Part shown: piece after piece, positions 40,832-50,059 of the stretch | Numbering within the stretch: position 1 is the first letter of the stretch | Layout: every line of letters starts with the position of its first letter | The notes under the pieces: model-generated | What the model saw: only the letters and a program-made list of their open reading frames with translations | What the model was told of the DNA's origin: nothing | Database searches by the model: none | Source: Halorubrum sp. GN11_10-6_MGM | GTDB taxonomy: Archaea > Halobacteriota > Halobacteria > Halobacteriales > Haloferacaceae | Length of the DNA: 64,000 nt | Reading direction: 5' to 3' | Assembly: GCF_005435165.1 (NCBI RefSeq) | Contig: NZ_SGUC01000017.1 | Coordinates: forward strand, 1 to 64,000 | Program-made: the position numbers and the translations under genes

Positions 40832-43800
40832 TCAGTCCCCCTGCGCGGCTTCGCAGTCGTCGCCCGCCTCCGGCGACGCGGTCAGCGGTCCCGGGCACGG
40901 CCAGCCGCCGGACGTCTCCTCTCGCGTCCCGTCGACGTCCCCGACGCCGGGGGGACCGGCGGGAACTGCGACGACGACGACCGTCCGCGTGTCGAACGCG
41001 ACCGGCTCCGTGGCGCCGAGCGTCACCGACTCGCCGTTCACCTCGACGGCGACCTCGCCGGGCTCCCGAACGTACTCGAACGGCCGGTCTGGGGTCCCGA
41101 CGTCCGCTCGGAGCGCGAACCGGGGATACTCTCCTCGCACCTCGACGTTCCACGCGTTGACGGTCGCCACCCAGTACCCGGGCACGGGCGCGACCGGCAG
41201 CCCCGCTCCGACGCTGCGAACGGGCTTCGGAACCCGCTCGTCGGGCACCGACGCGACCGCCTTCTGGGCGCGGGCTTCGATCTTCGACTCGACCTTGTCC
41301 CGGCGGATAGTTCGGGACGCCGCCGTCGTCGCGTCGACGAATCGGGCCGGTATCCGGACCGCGTCTCGTCCCGCCGCTTTCCGCACCTCGACGCGGAGGT
41401 GTGCCGCGAGTCCGATCCGCTCGGCCCTCGACAGCGATCCCACTCGGGCCGCCTCGGTCGCGACCCGGTTCGGGTACTCGCCGTCGCCGACCGCGACCGC
41501 TCTGTCCCCGAGCGAGTCGTACTCGGCCGCGACGTCCTCCACGACCGCGTTCCGCGCCTCGCGCGAGAGGTCGGTCCGGCTCGCGAGCCGGTCTTTCAGC
41601 GCGCCGTCGACGCGTCGCAGCGCGTCGTCGACCCGTCCGGCGAGCGCGTTCCGATCGGCGCGAAGGTCGTCGTCGTCCGCCGCCGCGAGCGCCTCGTCGG
41701 CCGCGAGGAGCGACCGCCCGGCGACGCCGAGTCGGACCGTGTCGTCGGTCCCGAGGATCCGATCGGCGATGCCGCCGGAGACGTCGCTGTACGGGAGCGT
41801 GACGTAGTTCACGTTTCGCGTCGCGAGCGGTCGCGTCGTCGTGCCGTCGACGCCCTCGACGCGCTCGCCGTCGACCGTCGTCCGCGGGAGGTATCCCGGT
41901 GACCCCTCCGGGGCGAACGTGACGGCGCCGCCCGGCCCGTCGTCGCCGACGGCGTAGGTTCCCGGGTCGCGGGCGGCCTCGCGGCTGGCGATCACTTCGC
42001 CCACGGGAGGCCCCCCGAACGCGTCGTTCACTCGGTCCAAAACCCCGTCAGTCGCCGCTTCCCTGTCTTCGGCGGCCGACTCCAGTTCCTCGATCACGGC
42101 GTCGAGATACGCGGCGCGCGCGGCGACCCGCCCGCGGTCGACCGCGCCGTCGTACCTCGCCGGGGCGTCGCGGAGCGCGTCGCGGCGGTCGCGCACGGTC
42201 GCGGCGAGATCGCGGTACGGCGTCGACTCGCCGGTCGCTGCGTCGGCCATCGACGCCTCGGTCTCTAAGTCGCGAACGCGTTCCGACAGCGACGAGACGT
42301 CCCTCGCGATCCGGGCTCGGTCCGCATCCGACCGGTCGCCGTACACGACCGCCGACCGCCGCTCGTCGCCCGCTTCGACGGCGGCGCGCGCCAGCCGATC
42401 GACGTCGGCGTCCGTCTCGATGTCCAGCTCCGCTCTCGCGGTCGCCGGCGTGTCGGCGAGGTCCGGCCCGTCGAGCCCCCGGCCGTCGGCGGCGCCGAAC
42501 GTCGCCGTCGGCCTGTCGGGGGCGTCGCCGCGGGGCGCGTACGTTCCTGTCACCGATACGCGGACGCGATACCGGTCCGTCGCATCGTCGCTCGTCACGG
42601 CGCGGTCGATGCGCACGTCCTGAACCGTCCCGTTCGGCCCGCGCTCGACGATCCGTCGCTCCCACGTCGCGGTCGCCTCGCGCTCGACGACGACCTCCCG
42701 CGTCGCGCCCCCGAACGACACCGACTCCCCGGCCGACACCGTCGCGCCGTCCGTCCCCGTTCGGAGGTCGCTCCCGCCGGTCACGCGGACGCGCTCCGTC
42801 CGCGACGTGTCGACCCGCCGCCAGGGCTCGTCGCGCAGCGATCGGGGCCGGTCCGGCGTCACGTGACCGCCGTCGGCGACCTGCGTCGTCTCCGTCTCCA
42901 CGGTCGCTTCGACGCGGTGGCTCGCCCGAACGATCGATCCGAGACCGTCGTGGACGCGGGTCGCGGCGCGGTCGGCCGCGTGTCCGACCTCGACCGACGC
43001 GGTCTCGCTCGTCGCGTCTCCGGCCGGGTCGAACGCGGCGTCGACGCCCGCCGTCGCGTTTCTGCTCGCCGTCGCGTCTCCGCTCGCCGCCGCACTCTCC
43101 GTCGAGGTCGAATCAACTCCCCCGGCGCCTCCCGTCGGCGTCGGCGCTCCGAGGACGGCGTCCGTCCACGAGGCCTCGTCGACGCCCGTCGGCGAGAGCA
43201 GGTCGGTCACTCCGGTTCGAGCCGTCGCTCGCGCGACGCCGCCGCGGGCGTCGGGGTCGCTGGCTCCGAACACGTCCCGCTGGACGCGGACGATCCCGGC
43301 GTTCGTCGACAGCTCGACGTGGCGGTTCGCGACGACGTTCTCGACGGGAGCGCCGGCGTACTGGCCGTACCCCCGAGCCCACGCCATCGCGTAGAGGCTG
43401 GCGGTGACCTGTCGGCCGAGTCCGGGCCCCTCGACCGGTCCGCGGTTGAGCCGGCGCTCGAACCGCTCCGTTCGCTCGTGAGCGGCCAGCGTCGGCACGG
43501 CGACCGTGACCGTCCGGGACCGCGTCCGGTTCACGACGGTCCGACCGTCCCGCGTCGCCGTGGTCGCGACGCCCTCGAACGTCACCCGCGTCGCGGTCCC
43601 GTTCGCGGCCGGCTCGACGCGAACTCGTTCGCGGGCGGCGACGAGGTCCGCCGCCGAGTCGACGGTCGGTAGCGAGACGCTCGCCCCGGTGTCGCCGACC
43701 TCGGTCTCGATCTCGCGAAGCGCCTCGGCGCCGGCGATCGCGAGTCGGACTCGCAACGCGTCCTCGAACGCGGACGCCTCGCGGATCGCCTCGGCCGCCG

Positions 43801-44092
43801 GTCCGTCCGGCGCACGCGTCACCGGCTCCGTCGCCGCGTCGTGGGCCGCTTCCCGAGCCGCGCTCCTGAGCGCGGCGGTGGCGTCGGCGTCGACGCGCTC
43901 GACGGCGCGCTCGACGCGCCGATCCTCGCCGACGAGCCCCTGATCGGCGAGTCCAGCCGCGTACGCCGAACTCGTCACGAGCAGCAGCACGCCGACGAGC
44001 GCGAACGGCACTCGCGCTCGCTCGTCGACGGTGAACGTCCGCGGCCGTCGGTCGACGCTCGATCGGCCGTCGTCGCGACTCCCCACGGTCAC
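40832..44092 (-). CDS. large pilus-cluster protein of unknown function (DUF7286-like)
   Basis: A protein of about 1086 residues with one N-terminal membrane helix (FALVGVLLLVTSSAYAAGL) and a long, extracellular-looking body rich in Arg, Asp and Ala, with Thr/Ser-rich low-complexity stretches (around residues 300-360). The rest has no recognised enzymatic motif. It is the last gene of a unit of four uncharacterised pilus-associated genes. I chose GTG 44092, which overlaps the TGA of the preceding gene (GTGA); the frame allows GTG one codon earlier. I recall it as DUF7286, unverified. It might be a minor pilin-like surface or assembly component. Confidence 0.78.
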   Translation of the reverse strand: MTVGSRDDGRSSVDRRPRTFTVDERARVPFALVGVLLLVTSSAYAAGLADQGLVGEDRRVERAVERVDADATAALRSAAREAAHDAATEPVTRAPDGPAAEAIREASAFEDALRVRLAIAGAEALREIETEVGDTGASVSLPTVDSAADLVAARERVRVEPAANGTATRVTFEGVATTATRDGRTVVNRTRSRTVTVAVPTLAAHERTERFERRLNRGPVEGPGLGRQVTASLYAMAWARGYGQYAGAPVENVVANRHVELSTNAGIVRVQRDVFGASDPDARGGVARATARTGVTDLLSPTGVDEASWTDAVLGAPTPTGGAGGVDSTSTESAAASGDATASRNATAGVDAAFDPAGDATSETASVEVGHAADRAATRVHDGLGSIVRASHRVEATVETETTQVADGGHVTPDRPRSLRDEPWRRVDTSRTERVRVTGGSDLRTGTDGATVSAGESVSFGGATREVVVEREATATWERRIVERGPNGTVQDVRIDRAVTSDDATDRYRVRVSVTGTYAPRGDAPDRPTATFGAADGRGLDGPDLADTPATARAELDIETDADVDRLARAAVEAGDERRSAVVYGDRSDADRARIARDVSSLSERVRDLETEASMADAATGESTPYRDLAATVRDRRDALRDAPARYDGAVDRGRVAARAAYLDAVIEELESAAEDREAATDGVLDRVNDAFGGPPVGEVIASREAARDPGTYAVGDDGPGGAVTFAPEGSPGYLPRTTVDGERVEGVDGTTTRPLATRNVNYVTLPYSDVSGGIADRILGTDDTVRLGVAGRSLLAADEALAAADDDDLRADRNALAGRVDDALRRVDGALKDRLASRTDLSREARNAVVEDVAAEYDSLGDRAVAVGDGEYPNRVATEAARVGSLSRAERIGLAAHLRVEVRKAAGRDAVRIPARFVDATTAASRTIRRDKVESKIEARAQKAVASVPDERVPKPVRSVGAGLPVAPVPGYWVATVNAWNVEVRGEYPRFALRADVGTPDRPFEYVREPGEVAVEVNGESVTLGATEPVAFDTRTVVVVAVPAGPPGVGDVDGTREETSGGWPCPGPLTASPEAGDDCEAAQGD

Positions 44093-44679
44093 CACCTCCG
44101 GACGACGATCCGGACCACGGCGCCCGCATCGGCGGTGTCTGGCGCCGATCCGACGTCCGTGCCGCCCGGAAGCGGCTGTCTAACGACCGCGACGCTGACC
44201 GTGGCGTCTCGCGGCGGTTCCGGTCCGACGGCGACCGTCCACCGAGTCTCGCCCGCGCTCGACCCGAACGAGGCGGTCGACGATGACTCCCCCCGCGTCC
44301 GATACCGCTCCGGCACGCCGGCGACCCGTTCGTCCGTTCGTGTCGGTTCGTCGACGGTCACGTCGACGCGCGTCCGCGGACCGACGCCGGTACGAACCGC
44401 GTCGACCGCACGGCGGTCGAACGCCGCCTTCGTGCCGCCGTCCGCGACTCGTTCGGCGACCAGCGCGAGCAGCTCAGCTCGGGTCGCGTGAACGCGGCGC
44501 GTGTCGTTCGGCGCGCCCCCGTCGGGATACGTCACGGTCGCGGTCTCGGTGACGAGTCGGTCCGCGGCGTCGCTCGCGGTCGGACCCTCCGGACCGCCGA
44601 CACCGCTCGCCCCGAGCGTGACGACGCTCGCGGAGACGCAGAGCAGCAGTACGGTCACGTCGAGGACAGTGCTGGTCAT
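44089..44679 (-). CDS. pilus-cluster membrane protein (DUF7284-like)
   Basis: A 196-residue protein with an N-terminal hydrophobic helix (TSTVLDVTVLLLCVSASVVTL) that looks like a type III signal/pilin-type N-terminus, then an extracytoplasmic domain. It overlaps its neighbours by 4 bases on both sides (ATGA with the upstream gene, GTGA with the downstream one). I recall DUF7284 for this position, unverified. The N-terminus suggests a pilin-like or pseudopilin role, but no clear prepilin peptidase site is readable. Confidence 0.72.
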   Translation of the reverse strand: MTSTVLDVTVLLLCVSASVVTLGASGVGGPEGPTASDAADRLVTETATVTYPDGGAPNDTRRVHATRAELLALVAERVADGGTKAAFDRRAVDAVRTGVGPRTRVDVTVDEPTRTDERVAGVPERYRTRGESSSTASFGSSAGETRWTVAVGPEPPRDATVSVAVVRQPLPGGTDVGSAPDTADAGAVVRIVVRRW

Positions 44680-45137
44680 CGCCACACCACCGCCCGAAGC
44701 GTTCCGCGGACGTTCCGCCCCGGTGCGATCCGGACCGTCACCCGCCGTTCGGCGGTCGCGACCGCCTTCGGAACGCGGACGCCGGGCGGGCCCGGAGCGT
44801 CGGGTCCCGACACGGCCAGCCACCGTTCGCCGTCCGCTTCAACTTCGATCGCGGTCTCGGTCCCCGGCGCTTCGATCTCTCGCATCCGGCTCGGATCGAC
44901 GACGCCGCCGACGGTGACTCGCTGATCGACGCGATCGAGGGCCGCCTCCGCGCGCGCCCGGTCGCCGTCCGGCATCGCGTCCGCGAACGCGCCGGCGTAC
45001 AGGCCCAGCGCGAGTCCGACGACGACGACCGCGACGAGCGCGGCGAGGGGTTCGACGGCGGCGCGGTCGGCGGTCGAGAGCGGCTTCGTCGGACCAATCG
45101 GTTCCGAATCTCTCGTCGGGGTTGAACTGTCCGACAC
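44676..45137 (-). CDS. pilus-cluster membrane protein (DUF7285-like)
   Basis: A 153-residue protein with a 30-residue hydrophilic N-terminus, one helix (AALVAVVVVGLALGLYAGAF) and an extracytoplasmic domain with PGTETAIEVEADGERWLAV. The layout resembles archaeal pilin-like proteins with a charged leader before the helix, and the stretch around the helix start could be a cleavage site. It is 6 bases from the preceding gene and overlaps the next by 4. I recall DUF7285, unverified. Confidence 0.72.
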   Translation of the reverse strand: MSDSSTPTRDSEPIGPTKPLSTADRAAVEPLAALVAVVVVGLALGLYAGAFADAMPDGDRARAEAALDRVDQRVTVGGVVDPSRMREIEAPGTETAIEVEADGERWLAVSGPDAPGPPGVRVPKAVATAERRVTVRIAPGRNVRGTLRAVVWR

Positions 45138-45143
45138 GCGAGA

Positions 45144-45641
45144 TCACCCGACGAGCGTGACGCGGACGCCGCCGTAATGCACCCGTCGAACCGTGAGCCG
45201 ATCCGGGGCGGGCGTCCACTTCGCGTCCGCCGCCCTCGCGCGGTCGGCCGCCGCCGCGAACGCCGCCGGATCGTCGAACGCGGCGTCCGGCGGGGCGCCG
45301 TCGAGGACGCGCCGGAGTCTCGCGTCCGTCGTCGCGTTCGGTGCCGCGGCGGGCGGCCGGACCACCGGCGTGATACGGGGTGCGTCAAGCGCGGCCCGCG
45401 CGGTCCCCCGATCGTCGCCGAGGGAGACGGAGCCGCTCGCGAGTCGGATCCGCTCCGCCGCCAGTCCGTGTTCGGCGGTCGCCGGATACTCACCGTCCGC
45501 GACCGAGTCGACCGTGCGCGCGAGGCCGTCGGCGTCCGGCGGCGGGGAGGTCGGGAAGGCGGCGGCCACGCCGACGGCCGCGACGCTCACGACGGCCAGC
45601 CCGAGCCACGCGTACGTCGCGTCGAGGTGTATCTCGAACAT
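45144..45641 (-). CDS. pilus-cluster membrane protein (DUF7283-like)
   Basis: A 165-residue protein with a short N-terminus (MFEIHLDATY), one hydrophobic helix (AWLGLAVVSVAAVGVAAAF) and an extracytoplasmic domain of about 130 residues. It opens the four-gene unit and has its own TATA box 27 bases upstream of the ATG at 45641. I recall DUF7283, unverified. The topology fits a minor pilin or secretin-like anchoring component of the archaeal type IV system. Confidence 0.75.
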   Translation of the reverse strand: MFEIHLDATYAWLGLAVVSVAAVGVAAAFPTSPPPDADGLARTVDSVADGEYPATAEHGLAAERIRLASGSVSLGDDRGTARAALDAPRITPVVRPPAAAPNATTDARLRRVLDGAPPDAAFDDPAAFAAAADRARAADAKWTPAPDRLTVRRVHYGGVRVTLVG

Positions 45642-45663
45642 GGCGCGGCTGGCCGCGGCTTCG

Positions 45664-45671
45664 TATATAAA
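45664..45671 (-). promoter_or_regulatory. TATA box of the DUF7283-like pilus unit
   Basis: On the minus strand, TTTATATA is centred about 27 bases upstream of the start at 45641. It lies between this unit and the stop of the TadC-like gene, so the four small pilus genes have a promoter separate from the ATPase-TadC pair. Confidence 0.65.
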
Positions 45672-45726
45672 TGGTCGGCGTCGGGGGCCGGATCCGATCG
45701 CCGTCGCAGTCCCGGAACCGACCGGC

Positions 45727-47559
45727 TCAAAACAGGAGGCCGGCGCCGGCGAACGAGACGAGGAACGTCGCGGTGGCCGTCGGCAGCGCGATACCGATCC
45801 GATACGCCACCAGCGTCCGGTCGAACCCCCGCTCTAGGCCGGTCGCCAGCCCGGTGAGGAGCGCCGCGAGCAGCAGCACGTACGTCCCCACGATCCGCCC
45901 GAGTACCGGTACTGACAGGACCCCCGCGCCGCCGCCCGTCTCGGCCGCGCCGCTTCCCCCGGCCGCGCCACTGGTGCCGGCGGCCGCTCCGCCGCCGGGA
46001 CCCAGCCCGCCGCCACCGAGCGCGTCTGCGCCCGCCGCCGCTCCGGCGCCCAGACTCCCGACGTCGGCGGCGTCGATACCCGTGGCGAGCGCGATCGTCG
46101 CCCCGCCCACGAGGGGCGCGAACACCGCGGCGGTGTTCGAGAGCGTCCCCGTCACGGTCGCCAACTGGCGGCGTGCGTCGCGTTCGAGTTCGCGTAGCGA
46201 CTCCAGCTGATCCGCGAGTTCCAGCAGCACGTCGCCCGCGGGCCGCCCCTCGCGCGCGGCGACGGAGAGCAGCGCGATCGCGCCCCTGACCCTGGGCGAC
46301 GGGACGTCGGCCGCCGGGCCGCCACGTCCGAGAAACGCCTCGCGGACGCCGACGCGCAGCGTGTCGCTCCGTCGCCCGGCGCGCTCGAACACCTCGCCGG
46401 TCGCGCCGTCCAGCCGCTCGCCGGCGTTCGCGACCGCGGTCTCGACCGCGACCCCCTCCGCCACGTCCCCGCCGATCACGGTCATCGCGTCCGGGAGCCC
46501 CCGCTCGACGTCGCGCACGTCCGACAACACCGCCCGGCGCGGTCGCGCGAGGACGAACAGCGCGCTCCCGACGCCGACGCCGATCCCCGCCACCGGCCAC
46601 GCCCACGGCGCGACGGCTCGCGCGGTGACGACAGCCGCGGCGGCGCCGAGGGCGCACCCGGCGAGGAGTGCGTGGACGCGTCGCTCCGGCACGTCGGGGT
46701 GATCGCCGCCGATCCGTGGCGGCGGGAACGCGACCGGTCGGCGGAAGAGCAGCCACGCCGAGGCGGCCACCAGCCCCCCGGGAAGCGCGACGAGGTACAG
46801 GCCGGCGACGAGCCGGGGACCGATCGCGACGCCGGCCGCGGCGCCCGCGGGAAGCAGCGCGATGAGCGCGAGCGGGAGTAACACGCCGAACGCGTACAGC
46901 GCGGAGACCGGCCCGCGCACCGCGCCGACGAACGAGGCCAGCCGGTCGGTCGTCCCCGAGAGCGTCGCGTCCAGGGCACGGTCGAGACACCGCCCGCGGC
47001 GCTCCGGCGGTGCGGTCGCCGCAGTTCGGACGAGGGCCGCGGCGCGATCGATCGCCGGGAACCACGGGCGCCACTCGCGGGCGAACGCCTGGAGACCGCT
47101 CGTCGGCCCGTCCGCGCTGCCTCGCTCGTGGCGGGAGAGCGCAGCGGCCAGCGGCCCGTCGCCCGTCCGCGCGGCGAACCGCACCGCCCGCTCCGCCGAG
47201 GGGTCGAGCCGCATCCGCAGCACGAGCCGTCCGACCAGCCCCGGCGCCGCGCCGAGCGCCCGCGTCCGACGGAGCGACGCCAGCCACACCGGCGTCCGGT
47301 GGACGGCGTGTACCACGCCGACGAAGGCGGCAATCCCCGCCGGTGCCGCAGTGACCGCGCCGCCGACGAGCGCGGCGACGGCGGTGACGACCGCGCCGGC
47401 GGCGGCGCCGATCCGGTATCCGACGGCCACGACGCGCTCGGCTGAGACGTCCCACCCGAGGAACGCGACCGCTCGTCGCAGCTCCTCCGAGGCGTCCGCC
47501 TCGTCGCCGGCGGCGGAACGACGCGACCCGCCGGACGGGTTCGATCGGGTTCCCGTCAT
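45727..47559 (-). CDS. type IV pilus/type II secretion membrane platform protein (PilC/TadC-like)
   Basis: A 610-residue polytopic protein of the GspF/TadC class that anchors the assembly ATPase. Two T2SSF-like repeats are present; the second has the family pattern around RGLPDAMTVIGGDVAEGVAVE and RELERDARRQLATVTGTLSN. Helical pairs near PLALIALLPAGAAAGVAI and a Gly-rich C-terminal loop (GGGLGPGGGAAAG) before the last helices are visible. It starts ATGACG overlapping the ATPase stop by 4 bases. It works with the PilB-like ATPase to assemble pili. Confidence 0.86.
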   Translation of the reverse strand: MTGTRSNPSGGSRRSAAGDEADASEELRRAVAFLGWDVSAERVVAVGYRIGAAAGAVVTAVAALVGGAVTAAPAGIAAFVGVVHAVHRTPVWLASLRRTRALGAAPGLVGRLVLRMRLDPSAERAVRFAARTGDGPLAAALSRHERGSADGPTSGLQAFAREWRPWFPAIDRAAALVRTAATAPPERRGRCLDRALDATLSGTTDRLASFVGAVRGPVSALYAFGVLLPLALIALLPAGAAAGVAIGPRLVAGLYLVALPGGLVAASAWLLFRRPVAFPPPRIGGDHPDVPERRVHALLAGCALGAAAAVVTARAVAPWAWPVAGIGVGVGSALFVLARPRRAVLSDVRDVERGLPDAMTVIGGDVAEGVAVETAVANAGERLDGATGEVFERAGRRSDTLRVGVREAFLGRGGPAADVPSPRVRGAIALLSVAAREGRPAGDVLLELADQLESLRELERDARRQLATVTGTLSNTAAVFAPLVGGATIALATGIDAADVGSLGAGAAAGADALGGGGLGPGGGAAAGTSGAAGGSGAAETGGGAGVLSVPVLGRIVGTYVLLLAALLTGLATGLERGFDRTLVAYRIGIALPTATATFLVSFAGAGLLF

Positions 47560-49505
47560 CGGTCGCCTCCGGCGTACCGTGCCGGCGCGATCCGACCCGT
47601 TCGAACCGCGTCGCGAATTCGGTCGCTCCGACGCTCGACGGCCTCGCGAACCGCAGCGTACGGTTCGTCCGGCTCCGCGAGATCCTCGATCAGCCGGCTT
47701 TCGCCGCGGTCGATCCGGCCCGTCGCGACGAGCCCGGTTTCGGTCCGTTCGAAGAGCGGATCGAAGTGTACGCCCCCCTCGTGGCCGCCGACTTCGACGA
47801 TCGACGCGAGGCGGTGGTCGTCGAACACGGCGATCAGGTCGGTCGCGCCGAACGAGGAGCGGTGGACGCCGAGGTCAGTGACGACGCGCTCTTCGACCGC
47901 CGCCGGGTCCTCACCGTGGATCGTCCCGAGAACCGTCTCGCCGGCGGCGCCGACCCGCATCGCCTCGTACAGCGCCTGTGCCTCCTCGCCCCGAACCTCG
48001 CCGACGCTGATCGCGCCGCCGCCCATGCGGAGCGCCGTCCGGACCGCGTCCGCCGGCGCGAGCTCGGCTCCGTCCCCGACCCGGAGCCGCTGTGCGTCCC
48101 GTCCGGCGTCGGCGAGCGCGTCCACCGGGAGCTCCGGCGTGTCCTCGATAACGATCGTCCGCGTCTCGGCCGGTAGCTCCCACAGCAGCGCTCCGAGGGC
48201 CGTCGTCTTTCCGGCCGCCCGTCCGCCGGCGATCAGCCCGGTCACGCCGCGCTCGACGGCAACCGACAGCAGCCCGGCCGCCGCGGGCGTGAGGGTATCG
48301 ACGGACACCAGCCGAGCGAGCGTCCACGCCTCCGGATCGCCGCGCCGGAAGGTAAAGGAGAGACCGTCGCTCGCCGGGGCCGTAGCCGCGGCGACTCTGA
48401 CGCGCCCGGTCTCGGACTCGATCGTCGCGTCGAGCGTCGGCGTCGCCCGCGAGAAGGCCCGTCCGCTCGACCGCCGGAGCCGCGACGCGAGCGTGGCGGC
48501 CCCTTCCGGCGGGAGTCGCACGTTCGTCCGACACCGCTCGCCGTCGAGGACGACGCGCAGGGGGTTCTCCGCGACCGGCGCCGTCACCGTCGCGTCACTC
48601 ACTCGGTCGTCGGCGAAGACGTGCTCGAACGTCCCGTAGCCGTGCGTGTGCCGCCGCAGGATCTCGGTCAGATCCGCGATCGGATCGTCGTCGTCCGCGG
48701 CCGCCCGCACCGCGCGCCCGGGTGCCCTGTCACCGCCCTGTGGATCGTCGAGCAGACGGTCTCTCGCGGCGGCGAGGGTCGCCACCGCGTCCGCGTCGAG
48801 ATCGGCGGTCGGCGGCGTGAGGTGGTACGTCCTGAGGGCGTCGTCGCCGTCGTAGAGGCGCACCGTCGCCCCGGTCGGGACCGTCCAGCGGTCGACCAGC
48901 GTCGCGCCCGGCGGGGGCGCGGCCGCGACGCGCGCGGTCGCGGCCGTCGGACCGACGTGCGCGCGCAGACTCTCGCTCAGATCGCGTCCGTTCTCTCCCG
49001 CGTCCGCGTCTCCGGCGAGGTCCTCGGCGGCCGTAAGCAGCCCCGCCTCGTTCGCGATGCGGTTCGCCGCCCCCGCGCGTCCCGCCGCCTCCGCCGCCGC
49101 ACCGAACGGATCGCGAACGACTCGGTCGGCGAGCCGCTCCTCGTGGAACCCGATCCGTTCTCGGAAGCGTCCCGCGGCGATCAGGAGGTCGGCCGCGCGG
49201 TCGGCGTAGGTGCGCTCCCGCCCGCGGTGTCGAGTTCGGATCACGTCGGCGTCGCGGTCGGTGAGCGCCGTGACGACGGTCGCGAGGCAGTCCGGGCTCG
49301 CGGCGAGGTCGCCCCGCCCGGGGCAGCCGTTGGCGTCGACGTCGAGCACGGCCCGGCCTTCGACTCCCGTCCCCACCGGTTCGCGGAACGTCGGTTCGCA
49401 CCGACAGTCCCCGGTGTCGTCGTCGATCCACGGAAGCAGTCGGCGCGGCAGATCGCCGGTTTCCTCGGCATCGCCGGCGATCCGCTCGGTGAGATCGAGG
49501 TCCAT
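47556..49505 (-). CDS. type IV pilus/secretion assembly ATPase (PilB/GspE-like)
   Basis: A 649-residue cytoplasmic hexameric ATPase driving pilus assembly. The N-terminal half (about 250 residues) is acidic and divergent, then a two-domain ATPase core follows, with Walker A GGRAAGKTT near residue 430, Walker B in GGGAISVGEVRGEEA, and a His-box in GTIHGEDPAAV. It has its own TATA box upstream and overlaps the PilC-like gene. Archaeal relatives power either pili or secretion; the DUF-type neighbours favour a haloarchaeal type IV pilus of unknown function. Confidence 0.88.
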   Translation of the reverse strand: MDLDLTERIAGDAEETGDLPRRLLPWIDDDTGDCRCEPTFREPVGTGVEGRAVLDVDANGCPGRGDLAASPDCLATVVTALTDRDADVIRTRHRGRERTYADRAADLLIAAGRFRERIGFHEERLADRVVRDPFGAAAEAAGRAGAANRIANEAGLLTAAEDLAGDADAGENGRDLSESLRAHVGPTAATARVAAAPPPGATLVDRWTVPTGATVRLYDGDDALRTYHLTPPTADLDADAVATLAAARDRLLDDPQGGDRAPGRAVRAAADDDDPIADLTEILRRHTHGYGTFEHVFADDRVSDATVTAPVAENPLRVVLDGERCRTNVRLPPEGAATLASRLRRSSGRAFSRATPTLDATIESETGRVRVAAATAPASDGLSFTFRRGDPEAWTLARLVSVDTLTPAAAGLLSVAVERGVTGLIAGGRAAGKTTALGALLWELPAETRTIVIEDTPELPVDALADAGRDAQRLRVGDGAELAPADAVRTALRMGGGAISVGEVRGEEAQALYEAMRVGAAGETVLGTIHGEDPAAVEERVVTDLGVHRSSFGATDLIAVFDDHRLASIVEVGGHEGGVHFDPLFERTETGLVATGRIDRGESRLIEDLAEPDEPYAAVREAVERRSDRIRDAVRTGRIAPARYAGGDR

Positions 49506-49525
49506 GGCGTGGGGGGCCGCGGTTT

Positions 49526-49536
49526 GATATATAAAG
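49526..49536 (-). promoter_or_regulatory. TATA box of the pilus ATPase gene
   Basis: GATATATAAAG on the plus strand is a strong minus-strand TATA element, centred 26 bases upstream of the ATG at 49505. It shows that the ATPase-platform pair starts from its own promoter, separate from the DUF7310/DUF7311-like pair upstream. Confidence 0.7.
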
Positions 49537-49587
49537 GATCGCTCGGACGCTCGTCCGGGTCGTTCGGGTCGTCCCCGTCGCCCCGGC

Positions 49588-50052
49588 TCATCCGACTCGA
49601 CGGATCCGGACCGTCGGCCCGTCGTCGTCGACGTACCGGATCCGGATTCGGTTCACTCCGCCCGGCCGCAGCGCGATCGGTCCCCCGCCGAGGTCGACGG
49701 CCGTCTCTGCGGGACCCGTTCCGACGCGGAGCGTGCGCGCCGGCCGGCCGTCGATCCGATACGTGAGCGCGACGCCGCCCGGCCGGTCCGGTGATTCGAC
49801 GAGCGCGACGCGATCGATATCGGCCGCGGCGAACCCCGTCGGCACGCGCAGGAGCACCGTCGTCTGCGCCGCCATCGCGGGATGGCTCACAGGGGTCGAG
49901 TCCGCGACGACGGCGCCGATCGCCCGCTCCAGTCGCTCGGTTTCGGCGCCGATACGCTCCGCCGTCGTCGCGGTTCGTGCCGTTTCGACTGCGGGCATCG
50001 ACGCCGTCAGGAGGGCGATCGCCACGAGGACGGTGAGGGCCACGCGGATCAC
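49588..50052 (-). CDS. pilus-cluster small membrane protein (DUF7311-like)
   Basis: A 154-residue protein with a hydrophobic N-terminus (VALTVLVAIALLTASMPAVE) and an extracytoplasmic domain (LLRVPTGFAAADIDRVALVE, ending TVRIRRVG). The frame stays open upstream, but I chose the GTG at 50052, 8 bases after the stop of the preceding gene, because the earlier residues are Arg-rich and non-acidic. I recall DUF7311 for this position, unverified. It is probably a signal-anchored component of the pilus machine. Confidence 0.7.
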   Translation of the reverse strand: MIRVALTVLVAIALLTASMPAVETARTATTAERIGAETERLERAIGAVVADSTPVSHPAMAAQTTVLLRVPTGFAAADIDRVALVESPDRPGGVALTYRIDGRPARTLRVGTGPAETAVDLGGGPIALRPGGVNRIRIRYVDDDGPTVRIRRVG

Positions 50053-50059
50053 GGCTCGC